Source: UBA3537 sp964219345 (lineage in GTDB: Bacteria > Bacteroidota > Bacteroidia > Flavobacteriales > Flavobacteriaceae). From it: a stretch of DNA of 64,000 bases. Where the stretch lies: positions 124,001 through 188,000 of the forward strand of contig CAXPPN010000025.1 of NCBI GenBank assembly GCA_964219345.1, written 5' to 3'. Shown piece by piece: positions 32,787 through 41,133 of this stretch (positions are counted from its first letter, which is position 1; each line of letters begins with the position of its first letter). A model generated the notes under the pieces. The model was given only the letters and a program-made list of their open reading frames with translations, was not told where the DNA came from and made no database searches. Made by a program: the position numbers and the translations under genes.

Positions 32787-34847
32787 TTATTTATTTACAG
32801 ATTCTAGGTCTAGTAAAAAAGAGTATTCGGAAGCAATCTCTTTGATCGCTTCAAAACGACCAGATGCACCCCCGTGTCCTGCGTCCATATTGGTTTTTAA
32901 GAATAGATCTGATGTATTTTTAGATTGAAGTCGTAACCTTGCTATCCATTTTGCAGGCTCCCAATATTGCACTTGAGAGTCATGAAGCCCAGCAGTTATA
33001 AGGATATTAGGATATTGTTGATTGCTTACATTATCATATGGAGAATATGACTTCATATAATCGTAATATTTTTTATCATTGGGATTTCCCCATTCATCAT
33101 ATTCGCCAGTAGTTAGCGGAATACTATCGTCTAACATGGTTGTTATGACATCAACAAAAGGAACGGCAGCAACAACACCATTATAAAGTTCTGGTGCCAT
33201 ATTAACTACTGCTCCCATTAATAATCCTCCTGCACTTCCTCCCATGGCATAATGGTGCTTGGAAGAAGTATATCCTTCATTTATTAAATATTTTGAACAA
33301 TCAATAAAATCTGTAAATGTATTTTTCTTTTTTAATAGTTTTCCATCTTCGTACCATTGACGACCAAGGTATTGCCCGCCTCTAATATGAGCAATAGCGT
33401 AAATAAACCCACGATCTAATAGACTCAAACGTACTGTTGAGAAATAAGGATCAATTGTTGCTCCATAAGACCCATAGGCATACAGAAGCAGTGGTGTTTC
33501 AGAACTTTTGGGGGTGTCTTTATGACGCACTAATGAGATAGGAATTTTTGTACCGTCTGCAGCTGTTGCCCATAGACGCTCAGAAACATAATTTTCCTTT
33601 TTAAATTTTCCTCCCAAAACTTCTTGCTCTTTTTTAATGATTTTTTCTTTTGTAACCATGTTGAAATCAATCACAGAAGAAGGTGTTGTCATGGACTGAT
33701 AGCCATAACGTAAAACATCAGTATTAAAATCAATATTTGTGGTCGTATACGCCGTATAGGTTTCGCTATCAAATGGGAGATAATAACTAGCTGTTCCATC
33801 CCAACGTTCAATTTTTATCTGATTCAGCCCATTTTCCCGCTCTGATATGACTAAAAAGTCTTTAAAAATATCTATGCCTTCCAATAAAACATCTTTTCTG
33901 TGTGGAATAATATCTTTCCAGTAACGCTTTTCAGTGGTGTTTTCAGAAGTTTTAGACAATTTAAAATTTTGAGCATTATCAGCATTAGAAAGCACATAAA
34001 AAGAATCATCAAAGTGTGAAATTGAATATTCCAATCCTCTTGTTCTAGGCTGAAATAATTTAAATTTTTTATCTGGTGTATTGGCATTCAAAATTTGGTA
34101 TTCTGTGGTCAGCGTACTGTAACTCGAAATGACTAAATATTTTTTTGATTTTGTCTTATAAACTCCAACTCCAAAGGTGTCATCTTTTTCTTCAAAAACC
34201 AATTGGTCATCATCTGAATTTGTTCCAAGTTTGTGTTTATAAATGGCTTCAGAGCGTAATGTTATTTCATTTTTTAAGGAGTAAAACAACGTTTTATTGT
34301 CATTAGCCCATGTGCTACTTCCTGTACAATTATCAACTTTATCTCCTAAAATTGTATTTGTTTTTAAATCCTTTATATGTAAAGTATATTGTCTTCGACC
34401 AATGGTATCAAGAGCAAAAGCAACCAATGAATTATCTGGGCTTACATTTATACTCCTCAAATTAAAATACGAATGTCCTTCGGCCATAACATTACAATCA
34501 AAAAGCAATTCTTCTTTTGATTCTAAAGAACCTTTTTTTCGAGTGTAAATGGGATAATCTTTACCTTTTTCATACTTAGTGATATACCAATAGCCATTAT
34601 ATTTGTAAGGCACAGAGCTATCATCTTCCTTGATTCTTGATTTCATCTCTTGAAATAAATTCTCCTGAAATTCTTTAGTATGAGCCGTTTTGGCCTCATA
34701 ATACTCATTTTCTTTATTTAAGTAATCTATTACTTCAGAATTATCTCTGTCATTTAAGCAATAAAACTCATCAATTCTCACATCATCGTGTTTGGATAAC
34801 TCTTTGTGGATTTGTTTTGGTTTTGGAGTTTCAATAGAATGTGCCAT
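32787..34847 (-). CDS. S9A family prolyl oligopeptidase (oligopeptidase B-like)
   Basis: A 686-residue serine peptidase with an N-terminal beta-propeller and a C-terminal alpha/beta-hydrolase domain. The nucleophile is in YAMGGSAGGLLMGA, the Asp in GLHDSQVQYWEPAKW and the His in DAGHGGASGR. The VRIDEFYCLNDRDN opening is typical of the PtrB branch. The annotated ATG (34847) has no ribosome binding site, and the same frame upstream reads a lipobox ILSCKKNASQST without any start codon. A single-base change in a T8 tract would restore the signal start at 34923, so the native start is probably upstream. Confidence 0.9.
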   Translation of the reverse strand: MAHSIETPKPKQIHKELSKHDDVRIDEFYCLNDRDNSEVIDYLNKENEYYEAKTAHTKEFQENLFQEMKSRIKEDDSSVPYKYNGYWYITKYEKGKDYPIYTRKKGSLESKEELLFDCNVMAEGHSYFNLRSINVSPDNSLVAFALDTIGRRQYTLHIKDLKTNTILGDKVDNCTGSSTWANDNKTLFYSLKNEITLRSEAIYKHKLGTNSDDDQLVFEEKDDTFGVGVYKTKSKKYLVISSYSTLTTEYQILNANTPDKKFKLFQPRTRGLEYSISHFDDSFYVLSNADNAQNFKLSKTSENTTEKRYWKDIIPHRKDVLLEGIDIFKDFLVISERENGLNQIKIERWDGTASYYLPFDSETYTAYTTTNIDFNTDVLRYGYQSMTTPSSVIDFNMVTKEKIIKKEQEVLGGKFKKENYVSERLWATAADGTKIPISLVRHKDTPKSSETPLLLYAYGSYGATIDPYFSTVRLSLLDRGFIYAIAHIRGGQYLGRQWYEDGKLLKKKNTFTDFIDCSKYLINEGYTSSKHHYAMGGSAGGLLMGAVVNMAPELYNGVVAAVPFVDVITTMLDDSIPLTTGEYDEWGNPNDKKYYDYMKSYSPYDNVSNQQYPNILITAGLHDSQVQYWEPAKWIARLRLQSKNTSDLFLKTNMDAGHGGASGRFEAIKEIASEYSFLLDLESVNK

Positions 34848-34923
34848 AGTGGATTGACTTGCGTTTTTTTTACAAGATAGAATTAGAAAAAAAATAGAAA
34901 ATGAATAAAAAAATAGCTCTCAT
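34848..34923 (-). other. Disrupted lipoprotein signal peptide of the S9 peptidase (T8 tract)
   Basis: ATG at 34923 opens MRAIFLFIFYFF, then the frame runs into TAA. Deleting one T from the eight-T tract (34887-34894, read on the minus strand) yields MRAIFLFIFYFFLILSCKKN in frame with the peptidase: a textbook lipoprotein signal with lipobox ILSC. This strongly suggests the real gene starts at 34923 and is out of frame by one base here. Homopolymer slippage (phase variation), mutation and sequencing error all fit. Confidence 0.7.
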
Positions 34924-34958
34924 AGTAAATGAATTTAGGAACTACAAAAGTAAAAAAA

Positions 34959-35981
34959 TTAGAAAATACTCACTAAAGTTTCAAGGAGTTTTTCATGCAT
35001 ATCATCCGTATAATCAAGGTGGGTAACCATACGTAGCTTTCCACCACCCATATTACTAATCAATATATTTTTGGATTTAAGGCTGTTAATAAAAGTTTCT
35101 GGATTAATATGTGCAGCCAATTCAAAAATTACAATATTAGTTTCAATGGGCTGAACCTCAGCAACATAATCTGATTTTTGAAGTGTTTCACCAATCGCTT
35201 TTGCTTTGATATGATCATCAGCCAAACGTGTTCTGTGATGGTCTAAAGCATATAATCCGGCAGCTGCCAGTACGCCCACTTGTCGCATACCGCCTCCAAG
35301 CATTTTTCGAACACGCAATGCTTTTTCCATAATCGCCTCATTGCCAATCAAAACAGAGCCAATTGGACACCCCAAACCTTTACTCAAACACACTGAAATC
35401 GTATCAAAAACAGCACCATATTCTGTGGGGGATTCATTTGTGGTTTCCAAAGCATTCCAAAGTCGAGCACCATCAAGATGCAATCCTAAATTGTGGGTTT
35501 CACAAACGGATTTAATATTTTTTATCTCTTGAAAATCCCAACAGGCACCACCTCCTTTATTGGTGGTGTTCTCCAAAGCGACTAAAGTTGTTAAAGGGCT
35601 ATGATAAAAATCAGGAGGATTAATTGCTTCCATGACTTGTTGAGCAGTCATCATACCTCTTTGGCCATCTACTAATTTGCAAGAGACACCGCTATTGAAA
35701 GACGCGCCACCACCTTCATAATTATAAATATGCGCATATTTATCACAAATCACTTGCTCACCAGGTTGCGTATGCAATTTTATGGCCGCTTGATTGGCCA
35801 TGGTACCTGTGGGGAAAAACAGCGCTTTATCTTTGCCAAACATTTTAGCTAAACGTGCTTGTAAGGCATTGACTGTGGGGTCTTCAGCATATACATCGTC
35901 ACCAAGCTTCGCATTTTGCATAGCTTCCACCATACCCAGCGTTGGGTTTGTTACCGTATCACTTCGTAAATCAATCTGCAT
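34959..35981 (-). CDS. ltaE: Low-specificity L-threonine aldolase
   Basis: A 340-residue PLP enzyme splitting threonine (or allo-threonine) into glycine and acetaldehyde. The N-terminus IDLRSDTVTNPTLGMVEAM is highly characteristic, as are FPTGTMANQAAIK, NTTNKGGG, HLDGARLWNA and the PLP lysine in CLSKGLGCPIGS. Length is standard. ATG at 35981. It is divergent from prfB with about 80 bases between the starts. A possible -7 box for prfB lies in that gap; none is obvious for this gene. Confidence 0.93.
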   Translation of the reverse strand: MQIDLRSDTVTNPTLGMVEAMQNAKLGDDVYAEDPTVNALQARLAKMFGKDKALFFPTGTMANQAAIKLHTQPGEQVICDKYAHIYNYEGGGASFNSGVSCKLVDGQRGMMTAQQVMEAINPPDFYHSPLTTLVALENTTNKGGGACWDFQEIKNIKSVCETHNLGLHLDGARLWNALETTNESPTEYGAVFDTISVCLSKGLGCPIGSVLIGNEAIMEKALRVRKMLGGGMRQVGVLAAAGLYALDHHRTRLADDHIKAKAIGETLQKSDYVAEVQPIETNIVIFELAAHINPETFINSLKSKNILISNMGGGKLRMVTHLDYTDDMHEKLLETLVSIF

Positions 35982-36037
35982 GGTAAAAAATTTTGAACGT
36001 AAATCTACATATTATTTTAATTCTTTGCTATAAATTC

Positions 36038-36045
36038 TATTTTTG
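36038..36045 (+). promoter_or_regulatory. Candidate -7 box (TATTTTTG) of the prfB promoter
   Basis: TATTTTTG matches TAnnTTTG and leaves about 17 bases to the prfB ATG at 36063. A TTG lies only ten bases upstream, so the -33 half is uncertain. Confidence 0.4.
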
Positions 36046-36062
36046 TACATCAAAATAGATTT

Positions 36063-37173
36063 ATGATAACCCACGATCAAATAAAAGATCTTTTGGAACG
36101 CCTTGGCGCGTTAAGGAGGTATCTTTGACTTAGATGCCAAACGCATTTCTCTTCAAAATGATGAAGAAAAAACATATGCACCTGATTTTTGGAACGACCC
36201 AAAAGCCGCTGAGACGCTTATGAAATCCATTCGTGTTAACAAAAAATGGATTAAAGACTACGAAAAAACACAAGTACAAATTGAAGATTTAGAGGTTCTT
36301 TTTGAATTTTATAAAGAAGGTGAAGCCAACACTATTGAGATTGAAAATCTTTATCAAAAAACTATACAACATATTGAGGACTTAGAATTCAAAAATATGC
36401 TTTCTGAAGAAGGCGATGCCCTTAGCGCAGTCCTTCAAATTACAGCAGGTGCTGGCGGTACAGAAAGTTGTGATTGGGCGAGTATGCTGATGCGAATGTA
36501 TATCATGTATGCCGAAAAAAATGGATTTAAAATCAAAGAACTCAACCTTCAAGATGGTGACGTGGCAGGTATAAAAACAGTGACACTACAAATTGAAGGC
36601 GACTTTGCTTTTGGTTGGTTAAAAGGTGAAAATGGTGTGCATCGACTGGTGCGTATCTCTCCTTTTGATAGTAATGCTAAACGTCATACGAGTTTTGCAT
36701 CAGTTTATGTGTATCCCCTAGTAGACGATACTATTGAAATTGAGGTCAACCCAGCAGATATCGAAATTACCACAGCACGTTCCAGTGGTGCAGGCGGACA
36801 AAATGTCAATAAAGTTGAAACTAAAGTTCAACTCACTCATAAACCAACGGGCATTCAAATTTCATGCTCAGAAACCCGTTCACAGCATGACAACCGTGCC
36901 CGTGCTTTGCAAATGCTAAAATCACAATTGTATGAAATTGAACTCAAAAAACAAATGGCACAACGCGAGGACATTGAAGCGGGAAAAATGAAAATTGAAT
37001 GGGGCAGTCAAATTCGTAACTATGTGATGCATCCCTACAAACTGGTCAAAGATGTTCGTACTGCCCATGAAACTGGAAATGTTGATGCTGTAATGAATGG
37101 CGATTTAATGCCCTTTTTAAAATCCTATCTGATGATGATGGGCCAAAATGACGATAAACCGCAAACCCTATGA
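36063..37173 (+). CDS. prfB: Peptide chain release factor 2 with programmed +1 frameshift
   Basis: Release factor 2, which terminates translation at UGA and UAA. The gene begins at ATG 36063 in one frame (MITHDQIKDLLERLGALRRYL) and meets an in-frame TGA at 36126-36128. A +1 shift at CTT-TGA continues as DLDAKRISLQN and on through 348 residues to 37173, giving about 369 residues in total. The GGQ peptidyl-hydrolysis motif is in SGAGGQNVNKVET, and the stop-recognition region is in RISPFDSNAKRHTSF. The self-regulation is classical: low RF2 raises shifting. It is coupled to arsC by ATGA. Confidence 0.95.
36114..36128 (+). promoter_or_regulatory. prfB programmed +1 frameshift site
   Basis: AGGAGG (36114-36119), a Shine-Dalgarno-like stimulator, is followed by TAT, the slippery codon CTT (36123-36125) and TGA (36126-36128) followed by C. 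All components of the conserved RF2 recoding signal are present at codons 18-22. Confidence 0.95.
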
Positions 37174-37511
37174 TAACAATATACCACAATCCTCGCTGTA
37201 GCAAGTCTCGTTTGGGTGTTCAAGCGCTTGAAGAACACGGAAAAGAGTTTGAAATTGTAAAATATTTAGACACTCCTTTGGCTTTTGATGAGTTAAAAAC
37301 GATTATTGAAAAACTTGGTATTTCTCCGCTGGAATTGGTACGCCAAAATGAAGCCGTTTGGAAATCCAATTACAAAGGAAAAACACTTTCTAACGACGAA
37401 CTTATTCAAGCGATGATAGACCATCCAAAGCTAATAGAACGTCCTATTGTGGTCTATGGCAACAAGGCTATTGTGGGCCGCCCAACAGAAAAGATTTTTG
37501 AAATTTTATAG
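37170..37511 (+). CDS. arsC: Arsenate reductase, glutaredoxin-dependent ArsC family
   Basis: A 113-residue thioredoxin-fold protein. The active Cys is in HNPRCSKSR near residue 10, with the conserved ERPIVV and a final GRPTEKIFEIL. ArsC members reduce arsenate to arsenite using glutathione and glutaredoxin; others in this family (Spx/YffB-like) act on thiol adducts, so the substrate is uncertain, especially as the organism makes bacillithiol. No arsB or arsR is nearby. It is linked to prfB by a 4-base overlap, an arrangement I recall from other flavobacteria. Confidence 0.88.
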   Translation: MITIYHNPRCSKSRLGVQALEEHGKEFEIVKYLDTPLAFDELKTIIEKLGISPLELVRQNEAVWKSNYKGKTLSNDELIQAMIDHPKLIERPIVVYGNKAIVGRPTEKIFEIL

Positions 37512-37527
37512 TGTTAAAAAAATTGGT

Positions 37528-37746
37528 TTAATATCCTTTCGGAAATAACTTATAAATGTCTGCTCGTTTTAAAAAGCGAACCAAAATAATAGTCTCATTT
37601 TCTTTAAAAAATCCCAGAATTAGGTTCTTTTTAGAGCCAAAATATGTGGCCAAACCTATCCTGAGGTTATACCCAAATTGAAATTTACTCTGACAATAGC
37701 CAAAAATAGAATTAAAGATTAAAACAATAAATATGATTTTTTTCAT
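37528..37746 (-). CDS. Hypothetical small secreted protein or degraded toxin-like remnant (72 aa)
   Basis: A 72-residue frame with ATG and a plausible signal peptide (MKKIIFIVLIFNSIFGYCQS) followed by about 50 residues. The last segment, ETIILVRFLKRADIYKLF, resembles the C-terminal strand-helix of RelE/ParE toxins, preceded by a beta-hairpin-like NLRIGLATYF. Canonical ParE proteins have no signal peptide, and the N-terminal helices are missing. It may be a hybrid remnant or a coincidence. No antitoxin-like gene is adjacent. I do not recognise an intact family. Confidence 0.4.
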   Translation of the reverse strand: MKKIIFIVLIFNSIFGYCQSKFQFGYNLRIGLATYFGSKKNLILGFFKENETIILVRFLKRADIYKLFPKGY

Positions 37747-37995
37747 AACAAACTATTATTTTCTAATCATTCTATTCCCACGCCAAGTTCCACCACGTTT
37801 TGTTGTATTCATTTTTTTTGATTTTTAAATTAAACATATTTAATTCAAATCTTTAAAAATAAAATTGGTGTAAATTACGGATTGCCAGTCCTTTACAGCA
37901 TGATAGGATTTAAATAAATCTAAATACTAAAACAATGAAAAACAATTTTCATGGTGCAGAAATAGATTTGGGTTTATTTTCTGGTCTAAAGATAC

Positions 37996-38022
37996 AAAAA
38001 AACCAAGCATTTTAGCTTGGTT
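37996..38022 (-). terminator. Rho-independent terminator for the 57-residue membrane protein gene
   Basis: AACCAAGC (38001-38008) and GCTTGGTT (38015-38022) are perfectly complementary around a 6-base loop. On the minus strand the stem is followed by a T run (A residues at 37996-38002 on the plus strand). It lies 26 bases after the stop at 38048. Confidence 0.85.
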
Positions 38023-38047
38023 GAGATGATAAAAATGTTAACTTTTA

Positions 38048-38221
38048 TTATTCTTTTAATTTGGCTTTTTTAGCAGCACGTTTTTCTTTAAACGTTTCAA
38101 AAGCTGAGCCAAATAACCAGTACGGAATGGCAAAAGTGAGTAAAAAAATCATCAACCAAAAACCTATGGTAAGGATGGTCATAAATGCTAAAAATCCTAA
38201 ATACTGATCAAATTCGAACAT
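38048..38221 (-). CDS. Small two-helix membrane protein (57 aa)
   Basis: A 57-residue product with two membrane segments (YLGFLAFMTILTIGFWLMIF and TFAIPYWLFGSAF) and a basic C-terminal tail ending KEKRAAKKAKLKE. The layout is that of a small inner-membrane protein with a cytoplasmic charged tail. I do not recognise a named family. ATG start and a strong terminator immediately downstream support its being expressed. It is not visibly part of an operon. Confidence 0.72.
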   Translation of the reverse strand: MFEFDQYLGFLAFMTILTIGFWLMIFLLTFAIPYWLFGSAFETFKEKRAAKKAKLKE

Positions 38222-38313
38222 AATGTGTTTTTTTCAAAATAAACTTTATGCAAATATAGGGCAACATTTGTTGTATTACAACGCAAATATTTAAAATTAT
38301 TAACAGAATTTTT

Positions 38314-38811
38314 TTACAGGCAATCGGTCTTCCTAAAAAATAGCCCTGTTGCAAAATTAATTTCTTTGCTTCGGTCAATTCTATAAACACCATGATCTTC
38401 ATAAAGTTCAGCTTCCCCTTGCAAATACCCCTGTTGAATTTGTTTAAACACCACTTCTTGTACCATAGTTTCACCCTCTGTTGTATAGTGGTATTCCGCA
38501 AAAAATAGTTGATCATCAACCAAACCGTTTCTTAAAGTGCCATAAAAATTATCCGTTTCGCCATCGTCCCAACCAAAACGACCTTCAAATTGGTTGTTGT
38601 TAATACGAAGTTCCAATTGAGAAACAACTTTTCCTTTGTTTTTATCTTAATGTTCAAAACATTGACGTTCTGTGTTTGAATCTACTCCCGTGGGATTTAA
38701 ATTCCAATCTATCCCGCCCTGCCAATGGGCGCCTGGAAGTTCAATAAGAGATATTCCATCACCTTTGTTTTTCAGTCCATAGTGAGTTACCCATGTTCCT
38801 GCTGTTGGCAT
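38314..38811 (-). pseudogene. Decayed lipoprotein-like gene with in-frame stop (C-terminal part of the 39.6 kb locus)
   Basis: From 38811 the frame reads MPTAGTWVTHYGLKNKGDGI, continues to RQCFEH, meets TAA at 38647-38649, and resumes in the same frame as DKNKGKVVSQLELRINNNQF to the stop at 38314. The second half, with YHYTTEGETMVQEVVFKQI and final FRKTDC, matches a family of small flavobacterial lipoproteins whose mature part begins near a QCFEY-like motif, so the TAA interrupts a conserved block. There is no start codon after the stop except TTG 38616. It looks like a once continuous gene inactivated by a nonsense change. Confidence 0.6.
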
Positions 38812-39599
38812 TTATCTTTGTCATCGTCGTTGTAAAGAGGGAATTCTCGTTTTAAGTAGTTGGGATAAAACGTAAATCTAACATGACCTCGATACCCTTT
38901 TTTGGTCTTAAATTTTGGAATATATACCGTTTTGACAAAGTCATTGGAATCATTGTTTAATATCCAAAGCTTTGTCGATAAATCTTCATTTGGCGTATTA
39001 TAAATAACATATAATTCTTGAAAACCATTTTTATCTAAATCAGCAACTTGAACACTTTCTAACTGTCCCAAAACAGTATGTTTCAAATAATTTTTGGAAA
39101 TTCTAAACTCCAATGGTGTTACCGTTGTATGTGTATAGTTTCCAAATTCAAAATTAAACACATTAAACGATACTTGTTCTGCTGCAAAGGTTTGATCAGT
39201 TGTATTTGCTAAATGGTTATGACAATCGTTGTAATGTTCCAACATTTCAACTTTAAGAAAAGAGTCTACTAAAATATAACCATCATAATCAAAAGCAAAT
39301 CCAATGCGCTCCGAAACCGTATCCAACGTTGCAGTCATTTCAACATAAACAGGCGAATAGGCCATTGGATATCGAAATTTTTGATATAATGAGTCTAAAT
39401 GTTCAAATTTTGGATTTCCGTCAATCCAATATGCGTTTTGACTATTACATGGACTAAAACTTTGGGCTTCATGTCCAATCACAACATTAACCTTAAAAAC
39501 ACGTTTAGGATTTTGTGCTTGAGAAGTTTTTTTGGTGTCACGACAAGACAGAATAAAAATAGATAGTGTGGCTAGTAGAGCAAAAAAATTAAAGTTCAT
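38787..39599 (-). CDS. Lipoprotein of unknown function, frameshifted at its C-terminus
   Basis: A 270-residue product with lipoprotein signal MNFNFFALLATLSIFILSC. The body contains a VADLDKNGFQELYVIY segment, an FG-GAP/VCBS-like calcium-loop pattern, and a YRGHVRFTFYPNYLKREFPLYN end. Homologous proteins I recall continue with PTGGT..Y after this point; here the frame ends CQQQEHG, while the neighbouring frame carries PTAGTWVTHYGL. One missing base near 38811 (GATAAATGCC) would join the two. The gene is therefore probably disrupted, and together with 38314-38811 it forms one decayed locus. Confidence 0.65.
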   Translation of the reverse strand: MNFNFFALLATLSIFILSCRDTKKTSQAQNPKRVFKVNVVIGHEAQSFSPCNSQNAYWIDGNPKFEHLDSLYQKFRYPMAYSPVYVEMTATLDTVSERIGFAFDYDGYILVDSFLKVEMLEHYNDCHNHLANTTDQTFAAEQVSFNVFNFEFGNYTHTTVTPLEFRISKNYLKHTVLGQLESVQVADLDKNGFQELYVIYNTPNEDLSTKLWILNNDSNDFVKTVYIPKFKTKKGYRGHVRFTFYPNYLKREFPLYNDDDKDKCQQQEHG

Positions 39600-39703
39600 T
39601 TTAATAGATTTAGGGACTCCAAAGTAAATATTTTAACCGAAAATTTAAAGACATCTAATAAATGTTTTTATTGCTTTTTTAGTTCTTATTCTTTAAAAAC
39701 ACC

Positions 39704-39711
39704 TAAATTTG
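39704..39711 (+). promoter_or_regulatory. Candidate -7 box (TAAATTTG) of fumC
   Basis: TAAATTTG matches TAnnTTTG and ends 20 bases before the fumC ATG. The nearest upstream TTG is about 30 bases away, beyond the usual range. Confidence 0.4.
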
Positions 39712-39731
39712 TAGTATTAATAGCCATTTGT

Positions 39732-41129
39732 ATGAAATTCAGAACAGAAAAAGATACCATGGGCGAGGTTCAAGTCCCTGCTGATAAACTCTGGGGTGCA
39801 CAAACAGAGCGTTCTCGAAATAATTTTAAAATTGGAGCTGCTGGATCTATGCCACTAGAAGTGGTCTATGGATTTGCATACCTTAAAAAAGCAGCGGCTT
39901 TTGCCAATCACGAATTAGGTGTTTTATCTGAAGAAAAAAGAAATTTAATTGCTCAAGTTTGTGATGAGATTTTAGATGGAAAACACAACGACCAATTTCC
40001 ACTGGTTATTTGGCAAACAGGCTCTGGAACACAAAGCAATATGAATGTCAATGAAGTCATTGCCAACAGGGCCCACGAATTGGCCGGAAACACCATTGGT
40101 GAAGGCGAAAAAACCATTCAACCCAATGATGATGTAAATAAATCACAATCGTCTAATGATACATTCCCCACAGGAATGCATATTGCTGGGTATAAAAAAA
40201 TTATAGAAGTCACAATTCCTGGTGTAGAACAACTTCGAAATACTTTACATCAAAAATCAATAGATTTTAAAGAGGTTGTAAAAATTGGACGGACGCACCT
40301 TATGGATGCAACACCTCTAACCTTGGGACAAGAATTTTCAGGTTATGTTTCTCAATTGGATCATGGTTTAAAAGCACTAAAAAACACTTTGGAACACCTT
40401 AGTGAATTGGCCCTTGGCGGTACGGCCGTAGGAACAGGGCTAAATACACCAAAAGGATATGATGTGTTGGTCGCCAAATATATCGCAGAATTTACAGGCC
40501 TCCCATTTGTTACTGCTAAAAATAAATTTGAAGCGCTTGCCGCTCATGATGCTATTGTGGAATCGCATGGCGCATTAAAACAATTGGCTGTTTCACTCAA
40601 TAAAATAGCCAATGATATCCGAATGATGGCCTCTGGACCACGTTCTGGAATTGGAGAAATTATAATTCCTGCAAACGAACCAGGAAGCTCTATTATGCCT
40701 GGAAAAGTGAACCCCACACAATGTGAAGCATTGACTATGGTTTGTGCACAAGTCATGGGGAATGATATGGCCATAACTGTTGGTGGTACTCAAGGACATT
40801 ATGAATTAAATGTCTTTAAACCCATGATGGCCGCCAATTTATTACAATCGGCGCAACTAATTGGAGATGCTTGTTTGAGTTTTGAAAAACATTGTGCTTC
40901 TGGTATTGAGCCTAATCATAAAGTCATTAAGGCATTACTCAACAATTCACTGATGCTCGTTACTGCTTTGAATACAAAAATTGGATATTATAAAGCTGCC
41001 GAGATTGCCAATACTGCCCATAAAAATGGTACTACACTTCGAGAGGAAGCCATCAATTTGGGATATGTTACTGCTGAAGAATACGATGCTTGGGTTAAAC
41101 CCGAAGAGATGACTGGTGGTCTAAACTAA
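39732..41129 (+). CDS. fumC: Fumarate hydratase class II
   Basis: A 465-residue oxygen-stable fumarase interconverting fumarate and malate in the TCA cycle. The superfamily signature GSSIMPGKVNPTQCEA is near residue 317. SGTQSNMNVNEVIANRA and the catalytic region KIGRTHLMDATPLTLGQE are also present. The length and N-terminus (FRTEKDTMGEVQVPADKLWGAQTERS) are standard for class II. The histidine-degradation genes hutI and hutG follow on the same strand after a 4-base gap, so these may be co-transcribed: HutG yields glutamate, which feeds the same cycle. Confidence 0.96.
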   Translation: MKFRTEKDTMGEVQVPADKLWGAQTERSRNNFKIGAAGSMPLEVVYGFAYLKKAAAFANHELGVLSEEKRNLIAQVCDEILDGKHNDQFPLVIWQTGSGTQSNMNVNEVIANRAHELAGNTIGEGEKTIQPNDDVNKSQSSNDTFPTGMHIAGYKKIIEVTIPGVEQLRNTLHQKSIDFKEVVKIGRTHLMDATPLTLGQEFSGYVSQLDHGLKALKNTLEHLSELALGGTAVGTGLNTPKGYDVLVAKYIAEFTGLPFVTAKNKFEALAAHDAIVESHGALKQLAVSLNKIANDIRMMASGPRSGIGEIIIPANEPGSSIMPGKVNPTQCEALTMVCAQVMGNDMAITVGGTQGHYELNVFKPMMAANLLQSAQLIGDACLSFEKHCASGIEPNHKVIKALLNNSLMLVTALNTKIGYYKAAEIANTAHKNGTTLREEAINLGYVTAEEYDAWVKPEEMTGGLN

Positions 41130-41133
41130 AATA

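Noticed and set aside
36220..37173. prfB as a 317-residue protein starting at 36220
   Set aside because: The first 52 residues are recovered by the visible +1 frameshift from ATG 36063, so a start at 36220 would truncate the factor.
37756..37812. 18-residue basic frame MNTTKRGGTWRGNRMIRK on the minus strand
   Set aside because: No ribosome binding site, and too short to assess; arginine-rich composition can arise by chance here.
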